Below, piece after piece: positions 7,145 to 15,235 of a DNA stretch of 64,000 bases; the stretch's first letter is position 1; each line of letters opens with the position of its first letter. The translations under genes and the position numbers were made by a program. The notes beneath the pieces are model-generated. The model did not search any database. It saw nothing but the letters and a program-made list of their open reading frames with translations, and was not told the origin of the DNA. Origin of the DNA: Streptomyces smyrnaeus (GTDB taxonomy: Bacteria > Actinomycetota > Actinomycetes > Streptomycetales > Streptomycetaceae); the NCBI RefSeq assembly GCF_017676345.1, contig NZ_JAFFZM010000012.1, forward strand, positions 62,001 through 126,000, read 5' to 3'.

Positions 7145-8479
7145 ATGGCCGTACCCCTCAGCGTCCCCGCCCCGTCGCCCTCCCGTCGCCGGGTGCTGCG
7201 CCGAGGTGGCGCGCTGGCGCTCACGGCGCTGGCCGGGGCCGCTGTGCCCGGCTGCGGCACCGGTCCGGGCGACGGCGTCGGTGCCGACGGCCGGGTCACC
7301 ATCGAGCTGTGGCACGGCCAGGCCGATACGGCACGGGCCGCGCTGCGCCGCCTGGTCGCCGACTTCGAGCGCAGCCATCCGCACATCCGGGTGGACATGG
7401 GGGGCGGGGTGCTGGCCGACTCGATGCTGCAGAAGATCACCGCGGCTCTCGCCTCGGGCGCCTACCCCGACATCGCCTACGTCTTCGGCTCCGATCTGGC
7501 CAACGTCGCCCGCAGCCCGCAGGTCGTCGATCTGACCGACACCGTGGGCTCCGCCGATACGCCGTGGAAGAGCTACTGGGCCCCCGCCCGGGAGGCCGTC
7601 TCCCTCAACGGCCGGGTCCGGGCGGCGCCGGCGCTGCTGGATGCGCTGGCCGTGGTCTGCAACAAGAAGCTGTTCGCGCGGGCGGGCGTGCCGCTGCCCC
7701 GGGCCGGCTGGCGGTGGCACGACTTCGTCTCCGTCGCCCGGAAGCTGACCGACAAGGGGGCCGGCCACTTCGGTACCGGCTGGCCCGGCGCCGGTGACGA
7801 GGACACCGTCTGGCGGCTGTGGCCCATGGTCTGGGACCTGGGCGGGGACGTGATCGCGGACGACGGGCGCAGCATCGGCTTCGCGAAGGAGGGGGTGCGG
7901 GCGCTGGAGGTCGTCGAGGACCTGGTCAGGCACAAGAGCGTCTACGTCGACCCGAAACCCGGCGGCGAGCAGATGTACCAGGTCTTCCAGGGCGGCCGGA
8001 TGGCCATGGCGATCACCGGCCCCTGGCAGCTCCCCGACATCCGGAAGGCGGGGATCGACCACCATGTGGTCCCGCTGCCCAGCTTCTCGGGCCGGCCCGC
8101 GACCATCTCCGGACCCGACACCTGGACCGTCTTCGACAACGGGTCCGCACGGGTGCGTGCCGCCCGCACCTTCGTGGACTGGCTGATGCGTCCGGCCCAG
8201 GACGTGCGCTGGGGTGCGGAGGCAGGCAGTCTGCCGCTGAGCAGGCATGCGCAGGAACTGCCGCGCTGGCAGCGCGAGACCCGCCGCAGCGAGGGCCTCG
8301 CCACCTTCACCAAGGCGCTGGAGGGCGCCAGGGTACGCCCGAACCACCCTGCCTACCCCGAGATCTCCCAGGCGCTGGGGCAGGCCCTCATCTCCGTACT
8401 GCTCGGCCGGAGCAGCCCGCGCGCCGCGATGCGCGCCTGCGCCGACGAGGCCGACGCCGCCCTCCTGATTCCCCGCTGA
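7145..8479 (+). CDS. Sugar ABC transporter substrate-binding lipoprotein
   Basis: A 444-residue extracellular solute-binding protein (family 1) that captures an oligosaccharide for the two permeases downstream. The N-terminus has a twin-arginine stretch SRRRVLRRGG and a lipobox ending GAAVPGC, so it is probably a Tat-exported lipoprotein. Typical binding-protein text follows: VTIELWHGQAD, FERSHPHIRV, AVVCNKKLF, MYQVFQGGRMAM. The open frame starts at 7088, but the ATG at 7145 has GGAGGT six bases ahead and starts the signal directly. It is first in a run of five tightly spaced genes ending at 12698. No ATPase is encoded here, so the complex probably uses a shared MsiK-like ATPase, as is usual in Streptomyces. 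Confidence 0.92.
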   Translation: MAVPLSVPAPSPSRRRVLRRGGALALTALAGAAVPGCGTGPGDGVGADGRVTIELWHGQADTARAALRRLVADFERSHPHIRVDMGGGVLADSMLQKITAALASGAYPDIAYVFGSDLANVARSPQVVDLTDTVGSADTPWKSYWAPAREAVSLNGRVRAAPALLDALAVVCNKKLFARAGVPLPRAGWRWHDFVSVARKLTDKGAGHFGTGWPGAGDEDTVWRLWPMVWDLGGDVIADDGRSIGFAKEGVRALEVVEDLVRHKSVYVDPKPGGEQMYQVFQGGRMAMAITGPWQLPDIRKAGIDHHVVPLPSFSGRPATISGPDTWTVFDNGSARVRAARTFVDWLMRPAQDVRWGAEAGSLPLSRHAQELPRWQRETRRSEGLATFTKALEGARVRPNHPAYPEISQALGQALISVLLGRSSPRAAMRACADEADAALLIPR

Positions 8480-8488
8480 GGAGCCCCG

Positions 8489-9496
8489 ATGCCACACCAT
8501 CCCGCGCCGCTGACACTGGCGGACCCACCCGCCGACCGGTCCGACCCCGGTCCCGGAGCCCCCGCACCCCGACCGGGGACCGCACACCGCAGATGGCCCA
8601 GCGGCCGTCTGCGGGACGCCCACCGCAGGGAAGCAGCCACCGCATGGGCCTTCGTCTCGCCCGCGGTGCTGATCATCCTGGGGCTCAGCGTGCTGCCCGT
8701 GGTCTGGTCGCTGCTGCTGTCGTTCCAGGCCAACGACCTGGTCACCCCGAGCCGTTGGGTGGGGCTCGACAACTACCGGGCGCTCGCCGCCGATCCGCAC
8801 TTCAGCCAGGCGATCCGCAACACCCTGCTGTTCACCGTGCTGTTCGTGCCGCTGAGCCTGGTCGGCGGTTTGGCGCTGGCCCTCGCGCTGAACCGGCGGA
8901 TACGCCTTGTCGGCCTCTACCGCACACTGATCTTCGTACCGTTCGTGGTCTCGGCGACGGCCCAGGGGGTGCTGTTCTCCTTCATCCTCGACCCCGAGTT
9001 CGGCGCCGCCAACTCGGTGCTGTCCCGGCTGGGCCTGTCCCCGCAGGGCTTCCTCACCGACCCCGGGCAGGCGCTCGCCGTGCTGGTGGGCATCACGCTG
9101 TGGAGCGGTACCGGATTCTGCGTCGTCGTCTACCTCGCCGCGCTCCAGGACGTCCCCGAGTCGCTGATCGAGGCGGCACGGCTGGACGGCGCGGGCCGCC
9201 GGCATGTGCTGCGGCACGTCACCCTGCCCGCGCTCACGCCCGTCACCGTCTTCCTGGTGCTGTGGCAGACCATCCAGTCCCTCCAAGTGTTCGACCTGGT
9301 GTACGTCACGACCAAGGGCGGGCCCCTCGGCTCCACCACGGTGATCGTCTACTTCATCTGGGAGCAGGCGTTCAAGAGCTTCACCGCCGGATACGGCGCG
9401 GCAGCCGCCTATGTACTGGCCTTCGCGCTGTGTCTGATCGGTGTCGTGACGCGGGTCGTCCGTGGCCGTACGCACCCGCAAGGAGCCGCACGATGA
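8489..9496 (+). CDS. Sugar ABC transporter permease, MalF type
   Basis: A 335-residue inner-membrane permease. After a Pro-rich cytoplasmic tail the first of about six membrane spans begins near residue 55 (WAFVSPAVLIILGLSVLPVV). The EAA loop that docks the ATPase is visible as EAARLDGAGRRHVLRHVTLP. It starts nine bases after the binding-protein stop with GAGGAG ahead of the ATG, and its own stop overlaps the next start. It should pair with the following permease to form the import channel for sugars delivered by the lipoprotein. Confidence 0.93.
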   Translation: MPHHPAPLTLADPPADRSDPGPGAPAPRPGTAHRRWPSGRLRDAHRREAATAWAFVSPAVLIILGLSVLPVVWSLLLSFQANDLVTPSRWVGLDNYRALAADPHFSQAIRNTLLFTVLFVPLSLVGGLALALALNRRIRLVGLYRTLIFVPFVVSATAQGVLFSFILDPEFGAANSVLSRLGLSPQGFLTDPGQALAVLVGITLWSGTGFCVVVYLAALQDVPESLIEAARLDGAGRRHVLRHVTLPALTPVTVFLVLWQTIQSLQVFDLVYVTTKGGPLGSTTVIVYFIWEQAFKSFTAGYGAAAAYVLAFALCLIGVVTRVVRGRTHPQGAAR

Positions 9497-10389
9497 CCCT
9501 CGCAGCGCCCCGTCCCGGCACACAGCCGCGCAACGCGACATCCGACGCGGCACCGGGCGTCGGGCGGCGGCGCCCGCGGTTGCCCTTCAGCGCGTGGCAT
9601 CTGCTGCTGGCGCCGCTGGCCCTGCTGTTCGCACTGCCGCTGGCGTGGCTGCTGCTCAGCTCGGTGATGAGCGACGCCGAGATCAACCGGTTCCCCCCGG
9701 CCCTGTGGCCCTCCGGCATCGACCTGGGCGGCTACCGGTACGTGCTGGGCAACGCGCTGTTCCCACGCTGGTTCCTCAACTCGCTGATCGTCTCGGCCGT
9801 CGCGGTCGCCGCCAACCTGCTGTTCGGATCGCTGGGCGGCTACGCCTTCGCCCGTATGCGGTTCGCCGGCTCCAAGGTGTTGCTGGTTCTGATGCTGGCG
9901 ACGATGGCCGTGCCGTTCCAGCTGACGATGATCCCGACATTCCTGGTGATGAAGCGGCTCGGCCTCATCGACACGCTCGGTGCGCTGATCGTGCCGTCAC
10001 TGGTCACCCCGTTCGCCGTCTTCCTGCTGCGGCAATTCTTCCTCTCGCTGCCCCGCGAACTGGAGGAGGCGGCCTGGCTCGACGGCTGCTCGCGGCTGCG
10101 CGTGCTGTTCACCATCGTGCTGCCGCTGTCCCGCCCCGCGCTGAGCACCGTGGCCGTACTGACGTTCCTGACCACCTGGAACGACCTCACCTGGCCGCTG
10201 ATCGCCCTCAACCACGACACCCAGTACACCCTTCAGCTCGGCCTCACCACCTTCCAGGGACAGCACCACACCCGGTGGTCCGCCGTGATGGCCGGGAACG
10301 TGCTCACCGTGCTGCCCGTGCTGCTGGCCTTCCTCGGCGCGCAGAAGTCGTTCATCCGCTCCCTCACCTCCACCGGCCTCAAGGGGTAA
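9493..10389 (+). CDS. Sugar ABC transporter permease, MalG type
   Basis: A 298-residue second permease of the sugar importer. It has the family pattern of six spans, with LLLAPLALLFALPLAWLLLS near residue 35 and the EAA loop EEAAWLDGCSRLRVLFTIVLP. The ATG at 9493 overlaps the preceding stop (ATGA). The end SLTSTGLKG is the usual MalG-type C-terminus. Together with the gene before it and the lipoprotein it makes the membrane part of a carbohydrate ABC importer. Confidence 0.93.
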   Translation: MTLAAPRPGTQPRNATSDAAPGVGRRRPRLPFSAWHLLLAPLALLFALPLAWLLLSSVMSDAEINRFPPALWPSGIDLGGYRYVLGNALFPRWFLNSLIVSAVAVAANLLFGSLGGYAFARMRFAGSKVLLVLMLATMAVPFQLTMIPTFLVMKRLGLIDTLGALIVPSLVTPFAVFLLRQFFLSLPRELEEAAWLDGCSRLRVLFTIVLPLSRPALSTVAVLTFLTTWNDLTWPLIALNHDTQYTLQLGLTTFQGQHHTRWSAVMAGNVLTVLPVLLAFLGAQKSFIRSLTSTGLKG

Positions 10390-10397
10390 CAGCAACC

Positions 10398-11369
10398 ATG
10401 CCGCACAGCCACGATCTGGTCGTTCTCGGCGACGCCAACCCGGATGTCGTCGTCGGACCGCTGGACGAACCCCTCGCCTTCGGGCAGCGCGAACAACTCG
10501 TCGGCTCCGGGGCCCTCACTCTCGGCGGCTCCGCCGCGATCACGGCCTGCGGGGCGGCCCGGCTGGGGCTGTCGGTCGCACTCGTCGGCCGTGTCGGCGA
10601 CGACGAGGCCGGACACTTCGTACGGGACGCGCTCGCCGCACGAGGCGTCGACACCGCGGCGCTCGGCGTGGACCCCGAACTGCCCACGCCGCTGACCGTC
10701 GTCGTCACCCGCGGCGACGGGCCCGGCAGCGACCGGGCCATCCTCACCAGCCCGGGCACCCTGGCCTCCACCAGCAGCTCCGATGTGCCGCCCGGGCTGC
10801 TGACCGCCGCCCGGCACGTCCACGCCGCCTCCTACTTCCTCATGCCCCGGCTGGCGCGGACGCTGCCGGCGCTGCTGCGTACCGCCCGCTGTCACGGCGC
10901 CACCACCTCGCTGGACACCAACGACGACCCCGCCGGCCGTTGGGACCCGGACGGGATGGCCGCGCTGCTCCCCGTCACCGACTTCCTGCTGCCCAACGCC
11001 GCCGAGGCCCTCGCCCTTGCCGGTACCGGCAGCGGCGGCTCGCCCGCCGAGGCCGCGGCGCGGCTGGCCGCACGCGGGCCGGTGACCGTCGTCAAGAACG
11101 GCGCGGACGGCGCCCTCGCGCACGACGGCCGCGGTCTGGTGCACACCGGCGGTATCACCGTCACCCCGCGCGACACCGTCGGCGCGGGCGACAGCTTCGA
11201 TGCCGGGTTCATCGCCGCGAACCTCGCCGGCCTCCCGCTCCCCGAAGCACTCGAACTCGCCTCCGTGTGCGGCGCGCTGTCGACCCGCGCGCACGGCGGC
11301 ACCCCGGCCCAGCCCACCTGGGAGGAAGCCCGCGCCCATACGGCGGCCCCTCTCGCCACCACCGACTGA
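10398..11369 (+). CDS. PfkB-family carbohydrate kinase
   Basis: A 323-residue sugar kinase of the ribokinase fold. The N-terminal LVVLGDANPDVVV and GGSAAITACGAARLG match the family, and the C-terminal signature DTVGAGDSFDAGF contains the catalytic Asp and anion hole. The ATG at 10398 follows the permease stop by eight bases. In this operon it probably phosphorylates the monosaccharide freed by the GH4 enzyme, for instance galactosamine, N-acetylgalactosamine or galactose. The exact substrate cannot be read from sequence; tagatose-type or nucleoside kinases are alternatives. Confidence 0.88.
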   Translation: MPHSHDLVVLGDANPDVVVGPLDEPLAFGQREQLVGSGALTLGGSAAITACGAARLGLSVALVGRVGDDEAGHFVRDALAARGVDTAALGVDPELPTPLTVVVTRGDGPGSDRAILTSPGTLASTSSSDVPPGLLTAARHVHAASYFLMPRLARTLPALLRTARCHGATTSLDTNDDPAGRWDPDGMAALLPVTDFLLPNAAEALALAGTGSGGSPAEAAARLAARGPVTVVKNGADGALAHDGRGLVHTGGITVTPRDTVGAGDSFDAGFIAANLAGLPLPEALELASVCGALSTRAHGGTPAQPTWEEARAHTAAPLATTD

Positions 11370-11378
11370 GAGAGCATC

Positions 11379-12698
11379 ATGACCACCAGCACCACCCCCA
11401 AGATCAGCTTCATCGGCGCCGGCAGCGTCGTCTTCACCCAGGGGCTGCTCGCCGACCTGTTCGCCTTCCCCGAGCTGCGCGGCGCGCGCATCGCCCTGCA
11501 CGACATCGACCCCGAGCGGCTGGAGACGGCCGTGGCCGCCGCCCGGCAGATCGCGCAGGCGCGTGGCGCCGACCCGCACATCACCGCACACGCCGACCGC
11601 CGCGCAGCGCTCACCGGCGCCGACTTCGTCATCAACAGCGTCCAGGTCGGTATGGGCGAGGCCACCCGCACCGACTTCGAGGTACCCGCACGCTTCGGGG
11701 TGCGGCAGACCATCGGCGACACCCTCGGCATCGGCGGGATCTTCCGGGGACTGCGCACCTTCCCGCTGCTCAAGGCACTCGGTGAGGACATCGCCGAGGT
11801 CTGCCCCGACGCCTGGCTGCTCAACTACACCAACCCGATGGCCATGAATGTGCAGTACCTCGTCCAGGCCACCGGGCTGACCCGGGTGGTGGGCCTGTGC
11901 CACTCGGTCCACTGGACCATGCACGGCCTGTCGGAGCTGGTGGGCGTCCCCTTCGAGGAGGTGACCTACCGGGCTGCGGGCGTCAACCACCAGGCGTGGG
12001 TGCTGGAGTTCCGCCACGGCGGCACCGATCTGTACGCCAAGCTGGACGCGCTGATCGAACAGGACGCGCAGCTGCGTCGCCGCACCCGCGTCGACATGTA
12101 CCGCAGGCTGGGCTATTACCCGACCGAGACCAGCGAGCACTCCGCCGAGTACGTGCCCTGGTATCTGCACCACGACAGCGAGATCGACCGCCTCAGGCTG
12201 CCCGTCGGCGCCTATCTCGACATCGTGGCCGAGAACGTCGCCGAGTACGAAAGGACCCGGGACGCCCTCGCCGCCGGGCGCACGCTGCAGGTCGAGGGGA
12301 CGATGGAGTACGCGCCGCAGATCATCCACAGCATCGTCACCGGCACACCGCGCACCGTCTACGGAAACGTCCCCAACCGCGGACTGATCGGCAATCTGCC
12401 CAGCGAGGGCACCGTGGAAGTGCCCTGCCTGGTGGACGACTCGGGGGTCCAGCCCACCCGCACCGGACCGCTCCCCGCCCAGTTGGCCGCCCTCAACCGC
12501 ACCTATCTGAGCACCACCGACCTGGTTGTGCGCGCCGCCCGGGAGGACGCGCCGACCTTTGTCCGGCAGGCCGCCATGACCGACCCGGCCACTGCCGCCA
12601 CCCTGTCGCCGGACCGCATCTGGGAGCTGTGCGACGCCATGGTGGAAGCCCACGGGGACCGCCTCCAGCCGGGGCTGCGCACCCTGCTGGGGAGCTGA
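11379..12698 (+). CDS. GH4 family glycosidase, alpha-galactosidase type
   Basis: A 439-residue NAD- and metal-dependent glycosidase. The Rossmann motif FIGAGSVVFTQGLL starts at residue 11; NYTNP is at 149-153, the metal-binding CHSV at 174-177 (Cys174) and NH at 203-204. In family GH4 the CHSV form is associated with alpha-galactosidases, whereas phospho-glycosidases carry other residues, so it should act on non-phosphorylated alpha-galactosides in the cytoplasm. It ends the importer operon, nine bases after the kinase. Given the GH114 enzyme upstream, short alpha-galactosamine oligomers are a plausible substrate; melibiose-type sugars are an alternative. Confidence 0.9.
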   Translation: MTTSTTPKISFIGAGSVVFTQGLLADLFAFPELRGARIALHDIDPERLETAVAAARQIAQARGADPHITAHADRRAALTGADFVINSVQVGMGEATRTDFEVPARFGVRQTIGDTLGIGGIFRGLRTFPLLKALGEDIAEVCPDAWLLNYTNPMAMNVQYLVQATGLTRVVGLCHSVHWTMHGLSELVGVPFEEVTYRAAGVNHQAWVLEFRHGGTDLYAKLDALIEQDAQLRRRTRVDMYRRLGYYPTETSEHSAEYVPWYLHHDSEIDRLRLPVGAYLDIVAENVAEYERTRDALAAGRTLQVEGTMEYAPQIIHSIVTGTPRTVYGNVPNRGLIGNLPSEGTVEVPCLVDDSGVQPTRTGPLPAQLAALNRTYLSTTDLVVRAAREDAPTFVRQAAMTDPATAATLSPDRIWELCDAMVEAHGDRLQPGLRTLLGS

Positions 12699-12716
12699 CA
12701 CACGGCGCCCGGGCGA

Positions 12717-12737
12717 GGTGCCCTGCTGCCGGGCACC
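12717..12737. terminator. Hairpin between convergent genes
   Basis: GGTGCCC (12717-12723), seven-base loop, GGGCACC (12731-12737), in the 68-bp gap between the end of the GH4 gene and the end of the anti-sigma gene. Short but well placed to stop transcription from either side. Confidence 0.5.
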
Positions 12738-12766
12738 CTCCCCCTGGGGTCCGTCGGCGCGGTGCC

Positions 12767-13507
12767 CTAGCCGATTGCGCCGCCGACGGCGTATCCGCGG
12801 CCCTCGGCAGTGGCCGAGACCGTGTAGGTGTCGTTTGCCGCGCTCCGCCTGCCCGAGCCGTGGTCGTACTGCCCGGCGAACACATGGCGCCCGGGCGGTA
12901 CCGTACGGCCCTCCTTGAGCGTCCAGCGGTAGACGAGTGCGCCCTGGGCGTGCCGGACATCGACGTCGAAGTCCCGGGGCGGGCGGGTGCGCCAGGAACC
13001 GGTGGAGGTGAGCGGCGACCGTTCGGCGATGCGCAGCTCCACGGTCAGCGTGGTGAGCCGCTTCTTCGTACGGACGGTGACCTCGGTCTGCGACCAGTAG
13101 TCGTTGTCGTCGCGGGCCGTCGCACCGCTCGACCGCAGTGGGCCGTCGACTGCCGGGAGTCCACCGGCCCCGCCCGTCCGGGCGTCTCCACCGGGGGAGG
13201 GCGAGGTGCGTACCGTCGCAGGCCGGCCGTCCCCGGCGGTGTGCCGGTCTCCCTGGGCCCACAGCGCGACGGCGCCACCGGTGCCGAGCACCATGACGAG
13301 GGCGCCGACCACGGCCGCCACCCGTGGCCAGGAGCGGGGCGGCGAGGGGCGGGGCGACTGCTTCCGGGCGCCGGGCTCCTGGGTGGCTCGCGCGATCCGG
13401 GCGAGCATCCGTGCGCGGTCCGGCTGGTGAGCGTCGGCCGCGGCACGCAACCGGGCGTCGAGCCGCTGCCCCGCCTCGGTCTCCTCCCACTCCTCGCGCA
13501 CGTTCAT
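12767..13507 (-). CDS. Membrane protein co-encoded with ECF sigma factor, probable anti-sigma factor
   Basis: A 246-residue protein with a cytoplasmic N-terminus of about 60 residues (GQRLDARLRAAADAHQPDRARMLARI), one membrane span at about 62-82 (VAAVVGALVMVLGTGGAVALW) and a Gly/Ser/Pro linker leading to an extracytoplasmic beta-rich domain. Its ATG overlaps the sigma-factor stop (ATGA), so the two are translationally coupled. This layout is usual for a single-span anti-sigma or sensor protein that holds its sigma factor at the membrane. I see no zinc HxxxCxxC motif. The outer domain has no relation I recognise. Confidence 0.72.
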   Translation of the reverse strand: MNVREEWEETEAGQRLDARLRAAADAHQPDRARMLARIARATQEPGARKQSPRPSPPRSWPRVAAVVGALVMVLGTGGAVALWAQGDRHTAGDGRPATVRTSPSPGGDARTGGAGGLPAVDGPLRSSGATARDDNDYWSQTEVTVRTKKRLTTLTVELRIAERSPLTSTGSWRTRPPRDFDVDVRHAQGALVYRWTLKEGRTVPPGRHVFAGQYDHGSGRRSAANDTYTVSATAEGRGYAVGGAIG

Positions 13508-14064
13508 CAGGTGTACCGTCCTGCCTTCCTTCCGCGTAGCGCCAGAACGGTGCCCACGCTACGGCCCGCGCCCTGCTCGGCGGATGCCAGCAGCTGTGCC
13601 AACTGAGCCATGCCGCGCGACGCCTGGCTCTTCACGGTGCCGGTCGATATCCCCAGGATGCGGGCCGTTTCGCGTTCCGGGACGTCGAAGGCGTGCCGCA
13701 GCACCACACAGGCGCGTCGGCGGAACGGCAGCCGGGCGAGGGCCTCGCGGACGTCCAGGACGGCGGGGACGTCCGGGCCCTCGGCGGGTTCCTGGTGCCG
13801 GGACCAGAACAGCGCGATCCTGCGGCGTTCGCGGGCGCGGCTGCGTATATGGCCGCGTGCGAGGTTGGTGACGACTCCGCGGGCGTACGCGAGGGGATGG
13901 TCGGCCGTGCACACCCGGTCCCACTGGTTCCAGATCGCGACGAACGCGTCCGCGGCGAGGTCGTCGGCTTCCTCCGCGTCGCCGAGCAACAAGTAGGCCA
14001 GTCGGGCGAGTTCAGCGTGGTGCCGCTCGAAAAAGGCGTCGAACCCGCCCGTCGGGGAATGCAC
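13507..14064 (-). CDS. ECF RNA polymerase sigma factor
   Basis: A 185-residue extracytoplasmic-function sigma factor. Region 2 spans DAFFERHHAELARLAYLLLG to DDLAADAFVAIWNQWDRV and binds the -10 element and core; region 4 carries ARILGISTGTVKSQASRG near the C-terminus. The open frame continues to 14406, but the GTG at 14064 has AGGAGG about eight bases ahead and gives the normal ECF start. Upstream, the sequence GGGATA occurs twice on the coding strand within 20 bp and could be part of an autoregulatory element. The downstream coupled gene is its likely anti-sigma factor; the signal is unknown. Confidence 0.9.
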   Translation of the reverse strand: MHSPTGGFDAFFERHHAELARLAYLLLGDAEEADDLAADAFVAIWNQWDRVCTADHPLAYARGVVTNLARGHIRSRARERRRIALFWSRHQEPAEGPDVPAVLDVREALARLPFRRRACVVLRHAFDVPERETARILGISTGTVKSQASRGMAQLAQLLASAEQGAGRSVGTVLALRGRKAGRYT

Positions 14065-14225
14065 GGAGCCCCCTCCTGTTCGATATCCCGGCCACCTGCC
14101 GCTATCCCGCACACCCCCGTGCGGCGGTGAGGGTACCAGGAACTCCGGGGCCCGGGGGGCCTGTTGCGGTCGACGACGGCCCGGCTCCCGCCGCCGCTCG
14201 TCGTCCGTGCCCGGCTCCGCGCTCG

Positions 14226-14510
14226 CTAGCGCGCGAGGAGGTTGAAGATCTGGCGGGGCTTGTGCTCGCGGTCGTCGAACGCGGTGACGGCGCCCAGGTC
14301 GCGGGCGGCCGTGAGTGCCGCGCCGAGGGCCTCCTGGGACTCGAACCGCCCGCATGTGACGACGGAGTCGCCGTCGGCGGTGGCCCAGATCTCCGCGGAC
14401 AGGCACCCGGGCTTCGCCCGCAGGAACGCGCCCACTTGGTGGGCACGGTCGACGAATTCCTCGAAGTGCTCGGCGCGCGGGTAGTGGAAGGCGGCGAAAC
14501 CCACGGTCAT
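14226..14510 (-). CDS. Small ABM/dimeric alpha-beta barrel-like protein
   Basis: A 94-residue cytoplasmic protein with the size and pattern of antibiotic-biosynthesis-monooxygenase-type (ABM) dimeric barrels: a short strand MTVGFAAFHYP, helix with FEEFVDRAHQVGAFLRAKPGC, strand AEIWATADGDSVVTCGRFESQEAL. These proteins act as small cofactor-free oxygenases or as ligand-binding partners. The ATG at 14510 has GGAG six bases ahead. It is divergent from a TetR gene, and two copies of a palindromic element lie between them, so it is the likely target of that repressor. Function is uncertain. Confidence 0.7.
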   Translation of the reverse strand: MTVGFAAFHYPRAEHFEEFVDRAHQVGAFLRAKPGCLSAEIWATADGDSVVTCGRFESQEALGAALTAARDLGAVTAFDDREHKPRQIFNLLAR

Positions 14511-14526
14511 CTCTGGCTCCGATCGG

Positions 14527-14579
14527 TTATACGATGGCGTATAAATGCGAGGCTAATCCGCTTGTACGATGGCGTATAC
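14527..14579. promoter_or_regulatory. Two direct copies of a TetR-type operator
   Basis: TTATAC-GATGGC-GTATAA (14527-14544) is a perfect inverted repeat. A second copy, TTGTAC-GATGGC-GTATAC (14562-14579), shares the 14-base core TACGATGGCGTATA and lies exactly 35 bp away. Both sit in the gap between the ABM gene and the TetR gene and would cover both promoters. Confidence 0.85.
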
Positions 14580-14607
14580 ATAGCGGAGAAGTGAGGTGGA
14601 ACACACC

Positions 14608-15183
14608 ATGGGCGCTGTACGCACACCCCGTGACCGGTGGATCGAGGAGGGGCTGCGGGCGCTGGCCGTCGGCGGGCCGGACGCCGTCCGCGTCGAGGCA
14701 CTGGCCAAACAACTCGGCGTCACCAAAGGCGGCTTCTACGGGTACTTCGCGGACCGCGACGCGCTGCTGGAGGCGATGCTCGACACCTGGGAGCGGGAGA
14801 GCACCGACGAGGTGATCGACCGCGTCGAGCGCGAGGGCGGCGACCCGAAGACCAAGATCCAGCGCGCCGGGATGCTCACCTTCTCCAGCGACCGCCTGCT
14901 CCCGCTCGACCTGGCGGTCCGCGACTGGGCCCGGCGCGACGAGGCGGTCGCCGAGCGGCTGCGGCGGGTGGACAACCGGCGTATGGCGCTGCTGCGGGAG
15001 ATGATCGGCACCTTCTGCTCCGACGAGATCGAGGTCGAGGCCCGCAGCCTGCTCGCCTTCTGCGTGGCGATCGGCGCGCACTTCATCGCTGCCGACCACG
15101 GCCCCCGCACCCGGGCCGAGGTGCGCGCCGCCGCCGCCGACCTGGTGCTCGACCGCCGCCCCCGCGAGGACGACCGCCCCTGA
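14608..15183 (+). CDS. TetR-family transcriptional regulator
   Basis: A 191-residue repressor. The N-terminal helix-turn-helix includes VEALAKQLGVTKGGFYGYFADRDALLEAML, the standard TetR recognition region, followed by an all-helical ligand domain. Two starts are possible: GTG at 14596 or ATG at 14608. I prefer 14608 because GAGGTGG sits about eight bases ahead of it. It is divergent from the ABM-type gene and flanked by two copies of a palindrome, so it likely represses both itself and that gene until a small ligand binds. Confidence 0.88.
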   Translation: MGAVRTPRDRWIEEGLRALAVGGPDAVRVEALAKQLGVTKGGFYGYFADRDALLEAMLDTWERESTDEVIDRVEREGGDPKTKIQRAGMLTFSSDRLLPLDLAVRDWARRDEAVAERLRRVDNRRMALLREMIGTFCSDEIEVEARSLLAFCVAIGAHFIAADHGPRTRAEVRAAAADLVLDRRPREDDRP

Positions 15184-15235
15184 CCGCACGGACGCCCCGC
15201 CCTGCAACCACCGCCGCCCGTCCTGCGTCCCGTCG

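Noticed and set aside
10233..13490. A minus-strand open frame of over 1000 codons
   Set aside because: It runs antisense to the permease, kinase and GH4 genes and through the anti-sigma gene in another frame. Composition is Arg/Gly/Ala-rich and no domain is visible.
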